In this document: positions 38,478 through 46,148 of the stretch, piece by piece
Numbering within the stretch: the stretch's first letter is position 1
Layout of the letters: every line of letters begins with the position of its first letter
Assembly (NCBI RefSeq): GCF_026805325.1
Contig: NZ_JAPRAT010000006.1
Span: 1 to 64,000 of the forward strand
Source: Natronobacillus azotifigens
GTDB lineage: Bacteria > Bacillota > Bacilli > Bacillales > Amphibacillaceae
DNA length: 64,000 bases
Direction: 5' to 3'
Notes under the pieces: generated by a model
What the model saw: only the letters and a program-made list of their open reading frames with translations
Database searches by the model: none
Told to the model about the DNA's origin: nothing
Position numbers and translations under genes: made by a program

Positions 38478-40829
38478 ATGGATGAAAAAGAAAAAGATTG
38501 GCCTGAAGAAGAAAAGCGTGTAGAACTTGTTGTCCGCCAAGTAAAGAAAAGCATAAAAAAATTGAGTAAGTATGCAAAAACATTAAAAAATCGTGTCATT
38601 GACATAAGGAAAGATTTTTGGGATGACGTAACCGTTAACTTATCAGAAATGGATGACATTATAGAGACACAAGCAAGTTTAAAGCAACAAGCCGAGTTTC
38701 TATCTGAACGGGAACGGAGTCATGGCCAATTGTCTAAACAACTAGATAAACTGGAAAGGATGCGTGACACACCATATTTTGGCCGAATTGATTTTGTAGA
38801 AAACGATCAGAATGTTTACGATTCAATTTATATAGGTACGACCTCTTTGATGGATGAGCAGGAAAATGAATTTCTTGTATATGATTGGAGAGCTCCAATC
38901 GCAAGTTTGTATTATGATTATCCACCAGGACCAGCTAAATATCAGGCAATTGATGAAGAAATCGAAGGTGAAATTACCCTGAAAAGACAATACGTTATTC
39001 GTCAAGGGGAATTAAAGGGTATGTTTGATACAGGTCTGACAATTGGGGATCATTTACTCCAGTCTGTTCTAGGTAAAAGTGCAGACACGCAAATGAAAAG
39101 CATTGTTGCAACGATACAACAAGAGCAAAACAAGATCATCCGCAACGAACGTAGCAAGATGTTAGTAGTTCAAGGTGTTGCTGGCAGTGGTAAAACTTCA
39201 GCAGCTCTTCAACGTGTTGCTTATTTATTGTACCGATACCGAGAGCAATTAACGTCAGATCAAATCATTTTGTTTTCACCCAACCCACTATTTAATAGTT
39301 ATGTATCTACGGTGTTGCCTGAATTAGGGGAAGACAATATGAAACAAACAACCTTTTATCATTATATCGAACAACAATTAGGAAATCGTTTCGTCATTGA
39401 ATCACCGTTTGACCAAATCGAATATTATTTACAAAAAAATGGTGAGCTCAAAGACCCTCGAATAGCAAGCATGAGTTTTAAAGCTAGCTTAGCCTTTAAA
39501 GAGCAAGTCGATCATTTATTAGAAAGGTTAAAGAGAGATGGAATGACTTTTCGAAATGTCCGTTTTCGAGGTGATCTTATTGTAGGGAAAGAGAAAATTC
39601 GTAATTATTTTTATGCATTACCTTCTTCGCTAAGTATCCCTGTCCGGTTAGAAAAAGTAATGCAATGGTTGTTGAAAGAACTAAAAAAAATAGAAAAAAC
39701 AGAAGAAATGGCAGATTGGGTGCTGGAAGAAACGCAATTGTTGGATAAAGATGATTACCAAGAAGCTTTTCAGTCACTAGAAGAAGAATATGCGTATCAA
39801 TCAGATGTTTTTGATGATCGTAATCGTGAAGAAGCAATCCTTAGGAAGAAAGTAATCAAACAAAAATTACACCCGTTACGTAAAAAGATAAAAAGATTTC
39901 ATTTTTTCGATGTGAAAAACACCTATATACAATTATTTTCAAATCAAACAGACCAACATGATGTTTTTCCGGATCATTGGGACTTGATGTGTCAGGATAC
40001 AAAATCAAATATACGAGAGAATTTTCTAACATGGGAAGATGCAACACCATTTCTTTATTTTGAACGAATGTGTATTGGTTTTCATGAAAATCGATCAATT
40101 CAGCATATCTTTGTTGATGAAGCACAAGATTATTCTGTTTTTCAATTGGCTTATTTACAAAAAGTCTATCCGAATAGCCGAATGACGTTATTAGGAGATA
40201 TCAATCAAGCGATATACTTACATTCATTGGAAGATGTTAATCCGCTTTCGCCAGAGGAAAAGGGAGGGCAAGAACGAATTACTTTACTTAGAAGCTATCG
40301 ATCAACGAGGCCAATTGTAGAATTTACGAAAAGCTGGATGCCGAATGGAGAGAAAATAGAGTCTTTTCATCGTTCCGGTAGGTTACCGGATGTGATCGAA
40401 GTGGATAACCGGGATATTGCATTGGATAAGGTAATAACAGCGATGGAAAACGATCAACAGAATGATTATAAGACAATTGCTGTTATTACGAAAACGATGA
40501 AACAAAGTCGATCACTTTATCAACAACTAAAAAGGTCTTTTCCCGAAGTCACCTTAATAGATTTTGATACGCATACGTATCAAAAAGGTTTTAACGTGAT
40601 ACCTGCTTACCTGGCAAAAGGCATCGAATTTGACTCGGTTATTGTATGGGATGCCTCAAGAGAGCAATATCAAGATGAGCTTGAACGAAATTTACTGTAT
40701 ACTGCGTGTACAAGAGCGATGCATGAATTAACGGTAATCTCCATTGGTGAGTTAAGTGATTATATAAGAAAAGCACCAAGAGAAACATTCACCTGTTATA
40801 AAGTACATGCAATTGAGAAGCAAAAATAA
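38478..40829 (+). CDS. helD: HelD, RNA polymerase-recycling UvrD-like helicase
   Basis: A 783-residue superfamily 1 ATPase. Residues 1-100 form the long coiled coil that inserts into RNA polymerase in HelD proteins. Walker A is GVAGSGKTSAALQRVAYLLY near residue 235, Walker B-like HIFVDEAQDYS near 548, and motif IV-VI elements LLRSYRST and YTACTRAMHEL follow. HelD removes stalled or idle polymerase from DNA. ATG at 38478 follows GAGGAG; an upstream in-frame ATG at 38436 lacks a site. Confidence 0.92.
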   Translation: MDEKEKDWPEEEKRVELVVRQVKKSIKKLSKYAKTLKNRVIDIRKDFWDDVTVNLSEMDDIIETQASLKQQAEFLSERERSHGQLSKQLDKLERMRDTPYFGRIDFVENDQNVYDSIYIGTTSLMDEQENEFLVYDWRAPIASLYYDYPPGPAKYQAIDEEIEGEITLKRQYVIRQGELKGMFDTGLTIGDHLLQSVLGKSADTQMKSIVATIQQEQNKIIRNERSKMLVVQGVAGSGKTSAALQRVAYLLYRYREQLTSDQIILFSPNPLFNSYVSTVLPELGEDNMKQTTFYHYIEQQLGNRFVIESPFDQIEYYLQKNGELKDPRIASMSFKASLAFKEQVDHLLERLKRDGMTFRNVRFRGDLIVGKEKIRNYFYALPSSLSIPVRLEKVMQWLLKELKKIEKTEEMADWVLEETQLLDKDDYQEAFQSLEEEYAYQSDVFDDRNREEAILRKKVIKQKLHPLRKKIKRFHFFDVKNTYIQLFSNQTDQHDVFPDHWDLMCQDTKSNIRENFLTWEDATPFLYFERMCIGFHENRSIQHIFVDEAQDYSVFQLAYLQKVYPNSRMTLLGDINQAIYLHSLEDVNPLSPEEKGGQERITLLRSYRSTRPIVEFTKSWMPNGEKIESFHRSGRLPDVIEVDNRDIALDKVITAMENDQQNDYKTIAVITKTMKQSRSLYQQLKRSFPEVTLIDFDTHTYQKGFNVIPAYLAKGIEFDSVIVWDASREQYQDELERNLLYTACTRAMHELTVISIGELSDYIRKAPRETFTCYKVHAIEKQK

Positions 40830-40833
40830 TAGG

Positions 40834-40902
40834 AAAAGCGTTATTTATGCTAAAAGGGTCAAAATCATTGCCCCTCTTTACCGCATAATAGCGCTTTTTT
40901 GT
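40834..40902 (+). terminator. Terminator after helD
   Basis: Arms AAAAGCGTTATTTATGC and GCATAATAGCGCTTTT pair with one bulge around a 32-base loop, then TTTT. Confidence 0.75.
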
Positions 40903-40910
40903 TAGTATAT

Positions 40911-40969
40911 TGGGAAGTGTCACGCTATAGCTTCTTATTGTTTTTTGAAAGGACTCGATGTTTTTCTAG
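40911..40969 (+). repeat. Family B repeat, 3' fragment
   Basis: Contains GGGAAGTGTCACGCTATAGC, CTTCTTATTGTTTTTTGAAA and a GGACTCGAT end, i.e. family B sequence downstream of the big hairpin, with hairpins 2 and 3 deleted. It runs straight into family A copy 5. Confidence 0.75.
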
Positions 40970-41151
40970 TTTATTCCGGAGCAACCCTCCGTAAGACTCC
41001 CACTTCAAAATAACGAGAAAAGCAAGTTGTTTACGTAAGAGTAACGGACGCTAGCACCCCGAATAGTTCAAAGGCCTTTAGGTCATTCTTTAGGGCTAAC
41101 AATCAGTGGGGGAATATCTAAAAAACCCCACTGATTGAAGTTTCACTTTAT
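40970..41151 (+). repeat. Dispersed multi-hairpin repeat, family A, copy 5
   Basis: Full-length copy from TTTATTCCGGAGCAACC to GAAGTTTCACTTTAT, with small changes (AATAACGAGAAAAGCAAG in the first loop region). Directly preceded by the family B fragment. Confidence 0.9.
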
Positions 41152-41251
41152 GTATAAATGAATAAAATGGAAACAAATAAATCAAATTTTTTTGATTTCA
41201 GATGGAAATATGAGAGAATGGAAACAAATAAATATTTAGGAGGAAGATCAC

Positions 41252-42091
41252 ATGCCAAACAATTTTCAATCGACAACAACACTACATAACGGTGTGAAAA
41301 TGCCGTGGTTGGGTCTCGGAGTTTTTAAGATGGAAGATGGATCTGAAGTAACAGAATCAGTGGTTGCTGCCATTAAGCACGGTTATCGTAGTATTGATAC
41401 TGCTGCTGTTTACAAAAATGAGGCCGGCGTTGGGCAAGCGATTAAACAAGCAGGCATTCCTCGAGAGGATTTATTTATTACATCGAAAGTTTGGAACGGC
41501 TCTCAGGGATACGAGACGACACTTCAAGCGTTTGAAGAGAGTTTAGAAAGATTAGGTTTAGACTATTTAGATTTGTATTTAATTCACTGGCCAGTTCCAG
41601 CCCTAGGAAAGTATAAAGAAACATGGCGAGCGATGGAAAAGTTATATAAAGATGGAAAGATCCGAGCGATTGGAGTTAGTAATTTTAAAGAAAGTCATTT
41701 AGAGGACTTAATCAAAGATAGTGAAATTGTTCCCATGGTAAATCAAGTAGAGTTCCATCCACACTTAACGCAAGAGTCGCTTCGTGCTTATTGTAACGAG
41801 CATAAAATTCAACTAGAAGCATGGTCGCCGTTAAAACAAGGAAAGTTGCTTGATGACCCGACTTTATCCGCTATTGCTGACAAGTACGGGAAATCAACTG
41901 CTCAAGTAATTTTACGTTGGGACTTACAAAGTGGTGTGGTTACGATTCCGAAATCTGTGAAGGAACACCGAATTGTAGCCAATTCAGATGTATTTGATTT
42001 TGAATTAACAACGGAAGAAATGAATACAATTGATGGTTTAAATAAAGATGAACGAGTTGGTCCTGACCCAGACGAGTTTAACCGAGCGTAA
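41252..42091 (+). CDS. Aldo/keto reductase, YvgN-like (methylglyoxal/glyoxal reductase)
   Basis: A 279-residue NADPH-dependent aldo/keto reductase. The catalytic tetrad is visible: Asp in RSIDTAAVYKNE, its Tyr, Lys in ITSKVW, and His in YLIHWPVP. The NADPH-binding IPKSVKEHRI is near residue 232. It closely resembles YvgN, which detoxifies methylglyoxal. ATG follows AGGAGGAAG. Monocistronic. Confidence 0.9.
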   Translation: MPNNFQSTTTLHNGVKMPWLGLGVFKMEDGSEVTESVVAAIKHGYRSIDTAAVYKNEAGVGQAIKQAGIPREDLFITSKVWNGSQGYETTLQAFEESLERLGLDYLDLYLIHWPVPALGKYKETWRAMEKLYKDGKIRAIGVSNFKESHLEDLIKDSEIVPMVNQVEFHPHLTQESLRAYCNEHKIQLEAWSPLKQGKLLDDPTLSAIADKYGKSTAQVILRWDLQSGVVTIPKSVKEHRIVANSDVFDFELTTEEMNTIDGLNKDERVGPDPDEFNRA

Positions 42092-42106
42092 TATAGAATC
42101 AGACCA

Positions 42107-42149
42107 TAAAAAAACAGGGATCCATTTAGCGGGCATCCCTGTTTTTTTA
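42107..42149 (+). terminator. Terminator after aldo/keto reductase
   Basis: Stem AAAAAACAGGGAT/ATCCCTGTTTTTT. It may serve both this gene and thiW, which converges on it. Confidence 0.85.
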
Positions 42150-42187
42150 TGATATTCGTACCTATATCGATTCAAATGTCTGGAAAA

Positions 42188-42694
42188 CTAATTTTTAAAT
42201 TTTTTATCTAAATGTACAAGTTTGCTCGGTTCTTTGATTCGAGATAAGACGAAGCCCCCGATAAGCGCTCCAGTAAAACTACTAACAACAAATCCCGGTA
42301 CAAAAGCAAATACCCCGGCTGCTTGACCCATAAAAAGGTTAGCGATTGGTACAGATAATAAAGAACCAAACACGCCGGTACCGATTATCTCCCCAGCAAC
42401 AGCCATGGATTTTTTCTTCGTGAATTTATACATATAACCAGCTATAAGCGCGCCAATCATACCACCTGGAAAAGCAAGCAGTGTACCGAGACTCAATAAA
42501 TTCCTGATTAATCCGATTCCGAAAGCAATAATAACTGCTGGTATTGGCCCGAGCACTACTGCGGCCATTACATTTACCGCATGTTGAACGGGATATGCTC
42601 TAGCTATACCGGTTGGAAACCACAATAAATGTGCCCCTACAGTTCCTAGCGCAATAAAAATTGCCATCATTGTCAATAACCTTGTTCGATTCAT
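42188..42694 (-). CDS. thiW: ThiW, ECF transporter S component for a thiamine precursor
   Basis: A 168-residue membrane protein with five to six helices. It matches ThiW (LGTVGAHLLWFPTGIARAYP near the start, AFPGGMIGALIAGYMYKFTK near residue 85), the predicted hydroxyethylthiazole or thiamine-precursor S component that docks to a shared ECF module. ATG at 42694 follows AGGAGG by six bases. It is controlled by a TPP riboswitch immediately upstream. No thiM or thiE is adjacent. Confidence 0.9.
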   Translation of the reverse strand: MNRTRLLTMMAIFIALGTVGAHLLWFPTGIARAYPVQHAVNVMAAVVLGPIPAVIIAFGIGLIRNLLSLGTLLAFPGGMIGALIAGYMYKFTKKKSMAVAGEIIGTGVFGSLLSVPIANLFMGQAAGVFAFVPGFVVSSFTGALIGGFVLSRIKEPSKLVHLDKKFKN

Positions 42695-42724
42695 AAAAAA
42701 CCTCCTATTATATTGTTGGAGCAC

Positions 42725-42759
42725 AAAAAAACAGCTCCCAAAATAAAATAGGACCTGAT
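42725..42759 (-). terminator. TPP riboswitch terminator
   Basis: On the minus strand CAG-g-TCC pairs with GGA-g-CTG around an AT-rich loop, followed by TTTTTTT. The 5' arm overlaps ATCAGGTCC (42751-42759), which can alternatively pair with GGACCTGAT of the aptamer to give an antiterminator. Confidence 0.65.
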
Positions 42760-42779
42760 TGTATCATCATAATAATGAG

Positions 42780-42882
42780 TCTACTTCCCTACGCTAGTAT
42801 AAACTAGATCAGGTCCATAAGAGTTAAAAAGCGTAAACGCGCTTTTCTCTCAGCCTATGCTCATAGGCACCCCTAGTAGTGA
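42780..42882 (-). ncRNA. TPP riboswitch (THI element)
   Basis: All conserved parts are visible on the minus strand: CTAGGGGTGCC, GGCTGAGAG, a variable stem (AAAGCG/CGCTTT), GGACCTGATCTAG, TACTAGCGTAGGGAAG. It lies upstream of thiW, a classic target. Confidence 0.96.
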
Positions 42883-43066
42883 AACTTGTATGCTTTTCCT
42901 TCTTAGCATAACAGAGTATAGGTAGATTAGTAAAGCGAGGATTTTCAGACCAGTCTTTATCCGTTTTTTCATTAATAGCAATGTGTAAATAGGAGGAATG
43001 AATCATCATAATCTTCGCCATTAAAACATACTATCCGATAGGGTGATCTGTGGGAGGTGAAGGAAA

Positions 43067-43279
43067 ATGAATTCAGATAAAGATTGGTTGGTCATGGTAT
43101 TATTATCTATTTTAGTTGGTCCTTTAGGAATACATCGTTTTTATGTTGGAAAAATTGGAACAGGAATACTTATGCTTTTAACTTTTGGGGGATTTGGAAT
43201 TTGGGCATTAATTGATATGATTATGATCATCTTAGGTAAGTTTACCGATGCGGAAGGAAATTATATTACACAAAAGTAA
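43067..43279 (+). CDS. TM2-domain small membrane protein
   Basis: A 70-residue protein with two membrane helices joined by a short turn. The TM2 signature is clear: LLSILVGPLGIHRFYVGKIG in the first half and GGFGIWALIDMIMI in the second. Function of bacterial TM2 proteins is not known. ATG follows GGGAGGTGAAGG. A long terminator follows. Confidence 0.88.
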   Translation: MNSDKDWLVMVLLSILVGPLGIHRFYVGKIGTGILMLLTFGGFGIWALIDMIMIILGKFTDAEGNYITQK

Positions 43280-43294
43280 AACGGTATGAGTAGG

Positions 43295-43360
43295 GTAGCA
43301 ATCACAGAAAAATGCTTGGTAATTTTTTCATCAAGCGTATTTGTGATTGCTACTTTTTTT
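43295..43360 (+). terminator. Terminator after TM2 gene
   Basis: Stem GTAGCAATCACA.AAAATGCTTG with CAAGCGTATTTGTGATTGCTAC, then TTTTTTT. Confidence 0.85.
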
Positions 43361-43386
43361 AGAAGATAAGAAAGTTTAAGAAAAGC

Positions 43387-43414
43387 TTTATCCCGGAGCA
43401 ACCGTTCGTAAGAC
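43387..43414 (+). repeat. Family A repeat, 5' stub (copy 6)
   Basis: Only the first 28 bases of the family are present (TTTATCCCGGAGCAACC, GTTCGTAAGAC). Unrelated AT-rich sequence follows. Confidence 0.7.
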
Positions 43415-43479
43415 GTCCATTTTTCAGTTTTTGTAATGGATGTTATCGATATATAACATCATAAATAATGATCAAATCA

Positions 43480-43514
43480 TTTATCTTGAATTCGAGATAA
43501 ATTAATGGTATAGT
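43480..43514 (+). promoter_or_regulatory. Promoter with MhqR-like operator
   Basis: TTGAAT (43486) - 17 bases - TATAGT (43509). The imperfect palindrome TTATCTTGAATTCGAGATAA (core at 43481-43500) overlaps the -35 and matches the MhqR site (ATCTCGAATTCGAGAT) with one change. MhqR releases such sites on quinone exposure. Confidence 0.78.
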
Positions 43515-43558
43515 AAAATTAGATAAAAAAAGGGTGCGACAAAGAGGAGGATATCGCC

Positions 43559-44527
43559 ATGCAATTGACAGGAATTCATCATGTTTCTGCACTAACAGCA
43601 AGTGCTAAGAAGAATTATACATTTTATACGGAAGTTTTGGGTATGCGACTAGTGAAAAAATCAGTCAATCAAGATTCACCTAATATGTATCATTTGTTTT
43701 ACGCAGACGAGATTGGTAGCCCTGGAACCGATTTAACATTTTTTGAGATGATTGGTGTTGGTCACACATACGAAGGTAATAATAGCATATCGTTAACCAG
43801 TTTACGGGTACAGAATGACGAAGCACTTTCTTACTGGGTCGAACGTTTTAATCAGTATGAGGTAAAACATCAAGGAATTGAAAAACAGTTTGGCCGCAGC
43901 GTGTTATTTTTTCAAGATCCAGAAGGACAACGACTTATGCTAGTATCCGACCAAGAAAATAAAGGTGTAGCAAGTGGTATCCCGTGGGAAAAGAGTCCAG
44001 TTCCACAGCGATATGGTATAACAGGTCTAGGGCCGGTTAAATTGACCGTTCCTGAAAAAGAAATGAGTGCAAAGGTGTTAACAACAATAATGGGCTTTCG
44101 AAAGGTCGGATCTTATTCTGCTTATCAGGAGGGACAACCTGAAGTCGAGGTATATCAAACGGGTGAAGGAGGAACCGGAGCAGAGGTTCATCTGGAAATA
44201 AGGGTGGATTTAGCAAAAGAGAAACCAGGACGAGGCAGTGTGCACCACGTTGCATTCCGTGTCTCAGATAAAAAAGAATTAGAAGAATGGCATCACCGAT
44301 TAAAACAAGAACGTATTCCCAATTCAGGTGTTGTGGATCGCTACTATTTTCAATCATTATATTTTCGTGAACCCAATGGGATTCTTTATGAATTAGCAAC
44401 GGATGGTCCTGGATTTACCACTGATGAAAGTTCCGAGCATTTAGGAGAATCTTTGGCACTCCCTCCATTTTTAGAAAAGCAACGATCTGAAATTGAATCT
44501 AACTTAACCCCACTAATTACAAAGTAA
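43559..44527 (+). CDS. Ring-cleaving dioxygenase, MhqA/MhqO type (VOC superfamily)
   Basis: A 322-residue protein made of two vicinal-oxygen-chelate modules. Metal ligands of this fold are visible: GIHHVSALT at residues 5-13, GSVHHVAFRVSD near 225, and the Glu in NGILYELATDGPGF near 278. MhqA/MhqO proteins protect against methylhydroquinone and quinones. The MhqR-like operator ahead of it supports the assignment. ATG follows GAGGAGG. The mhqR gene itself is not in the window. Confidence 0.88.
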   Translation: MQLTGIHHVSALTASAKKNYTFYTEVLGMRLVKKSVNQDSPNMYHLFYADEIGSPGTDLTFFEMIGVGHTYEGNNSISLTSLRVQNDEALSYWVERFNQYEVKHQGIEKQFGRSVLFFQDPEGQRLMLVSDQENKGVASGIPWEKSPVPQRYGITGLGPVKLTVPEKEMSAKVLTTIMGFRKVGSYSAYQEGQPEVEVYQTGEGGTGAEVHLEIRVDLAKEKPGRGSVHHVAFRVSDKKELEEWHHRLKQERIPNSGVVDRYYFQSLYFREPNGILYELATDGPGFTTDESSEHLGESLALPPFLEKQRSEIESNLTPLITK

Positions 44528-44531
44528 ACAA

Positions 44532-44567
44532 CAAAAAAACTAACTTGTAGTAAAGTTAGTTTTTTTG
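44532..44567 (+). terminator. Terminator after dioxygenase gene
   Basis: Stem AAAAAACTAACTT/AAGTTAGTTTTTT, seven-base loop. Confidence 0.87.
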
Positions 44568-44589
44568 TGTTACCAGGGGTTAAGAGATT

Positions 44590-44681
44590 TTTATCCCGGA
44601 GCAACCGTCCGTGAGACTCCCAGGGCTAACAATCAGTGGTTGAATACCTAAAAACCCCCACTGATTGAAGTTTCACTTTAT
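44590..44681 (+). repeat. Family A repeat with internal deletion (copy 7)
   Basis: Both ends are intact (TTTATCCCGGAGCAACC, GAAGTTTCACTTTAT), but the sequence jumps from CTCCCA in the first arm to GGGCTAACAATCAGTGG. About 80 bases, including the loop and second arm of hairpin 1 and the central part, are missing. Confidence 0.85.
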
Positions 44682-44812
44682 AGCAAAATACTGTTGTGAA
44701 CCAAGGGAAAAGTTTGTATCTCCCACAATTGCTACAGATGCTCCTGACTAGAAAATCGTGCTATACTGGAAGGAAAAGAAACAGGATGAACATACGGAGG
44801 GGGAAATGTTAG

Positions 44813-45673
44813 ATGAATGCTCGTCAAACGCCAAAAGCAATTTTTTTAGATATGGATGGTACCATTTTAAATCACTATAATGAAGTAAGCGAAAAAACAA
44901 AAGAAGTAGTCGCTAGAATGCGAGAAAAAGGATTTTATGTATTTATTGCTACGGGAAGAGGTCAAGGAGAAATCTATCCATTACTACCAGAGGGTTTTGA
45001 AGTCGATGGAATTATTAGTTCTAATGGAATGACAGGTTATATTGGAGAAGAGAAGGTCTTTGAACATTCGCTTCCATTACCTCTTGTGAAAAAGATAATA
45101 GAGAAAGCTCAAGAGCAACAAGTATACTATGAATTATTTCCTGCGAGTGGCGAACGAATGGTGTTAAAGCAAGATCAAAGTCTATTAGAGAAGGAAGTAG
45201 AAGATCCGAAACCGGAGAGTGTTGGAATTAATGAGTGGTTATCTAGAAAGAAGGCTTTAGAGCACGAAATAGATTGGGTGGAAGAGATTAAGCCCGACAC
45301 CTATTCAAAGTTTTATTGTTTTGCTAAGGACCAAGATCATATTGTGCAATGGCAAAAAACATTAGACCAAATGAAACCTTGGATTGACTTTACAACATCT
45401 TCTTCCTCAAAACATAACGTGGAAATAATGGTTGCTGGTATTACTAAAGCATCTGGAATTCAATCCTTTCTTGAGCATCTAAATCTATCGAAGAATGATA
45501 TTCTAGCCATAGGGGATAGTTATAATGATCTAACGATGTTTGAATTAGCTGGTCAGGCTGTTGCAATGAAAAACGCACCAGCAGACATTCAAACAATGGT
45601 TGATGATGTGACTACGTTTACTTGCGACAACGATGGTGTTTACCACTATTTAATGGACCGTTTTTTTTCCTGA
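44813..45673 (+). CDS. HAD-superfamily phosphatase, Cof type
   Basis: A 286-residue HAD IIB (Cof) phosphatase. Motif I FLDMDGTILN has both catalytic Asp residues, motif II is FIATGRG, and motif III/IV is the Lys region (GITKASGIQ) with AIGDSYNDLTMFELAG. Members dephosphorylate sugar phosphates, FMN or nucleotides; the substrate is unknown. The ATG lies 9-12 bases after GGAGGGGGA. Confidence 0.88.
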   Translation: MNARQTPKAIFLDMDGTILNHYNEVSEKTKEVVARMREKGFYVFIATGRGQGEIYPLLPEGFEVDGIISSNGMTGYIGEEKVFEHSLPLPLVKKIIEKAQEQQVYYELFPASGERMVLKQDQSLLEKEVEDPKPESVGINEWLSRKKALEHEIDWVEEIKPDTYSKFYCFAKDQDHIVQWQKTLDQMKPWIDFTTSSSSKHNVEIMVAGITKASGIQSFLEHLNLSKNDILAIGDSYNDLTMFELAGQAVAMKNAPADIQTMVDDVTTFTCDNDGVYHYLMDRFFS

Positions 45674-45741
45674 AGAAAGCATGCGCAAGACGAATCATTC
45701 ATAATAGACAAAAAGTCTAGCGATTGAAAAGTGGTAGTATC

Positions 45742-45842
45742 TTTATCACGGAGCAGCAGTCCGTAAGACTCCCACTTCAAAACAACAAGAAAATTAGGGC
45801 CGTTTAAACGAGAGCATCGAACGCTCTCTCCCCGAATAATTC
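45742..45842 (+). repeat. Family A repeat, 3' truncated (copy 8)
   Basis: Starts TTTATCACGGAGCAGCAG and keeps ACTCCCACTTCAAAACAAC, then degrades (second arm GTTTAAACGAGAGC) and stops after CCCCGAATAATTCAA. Confidence 0.8.
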
Positions 45843-45923
45843 AATTAACAACAACGTTAACTAATCTTTTCATTTGGTTGACTTGTGTAAGTAGCTGTGA
45901 TAAAAAAGAATGAATAAATAAAA

Positions 45924-45991
45924 ACATGTATAAGCTTATGAATAGGCATAAGCGTTTCTACCGAAGGACCGTAAATCATTGGACTACATGT
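45924..45991 (+). ncRNA. Purine riboswitch, guanine type
   Basis: P1 ACATGTA/TACATGT; P2 GCTTATG/CATAAGC with AATAGG loop; J2/3 TTTCTACC; L3 ACCGTAAAT; J3/1 ACTAC. The specificity base (position 74 of the xpt aptamer) is C in GGACTAC, which predicts guanine or hypoxanthine rather than adenine. P3 is imperfect (CCGA/TTGG). It precedes adenine deaminase. Confidence 0.88.
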
Positions 45992-46055
45992 GCTAAAGAA
46001 AGACTAAAGTACTGGTGTTTTACACACGGTATTTTTTGTCGGTATGAAGCATGTG

Positions 46056-46087
46056 ATAGCCTGGGAAAACTGGGCTATTTTTTGTAG
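46056..46087 (+). terminator. Purine riboswitch terminator
   Basis: Stem ATAGCC/GGGCTAT around TGGGAAAACT, then TTTTTTG. Its 5' arm plus CATG upstream can pair with the aptamer strand GGACTACATG, giving an antiterminator when ligand is absent. Confidence 0.75.
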
Positions 46088-46148
46088 ATAAAATTAATGC
46101 TATGTATATTCGTCGGTTAAGAAGAAACAGCTGAAGGGGAGTTTTGGG

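Noticed and set aside
42824-43021. 65-codon minus-strand frame upstream of thiW
   Set aside because: Its 3' half is the TPP riboswitch aptamer, whose sequence is constrained as RNA.
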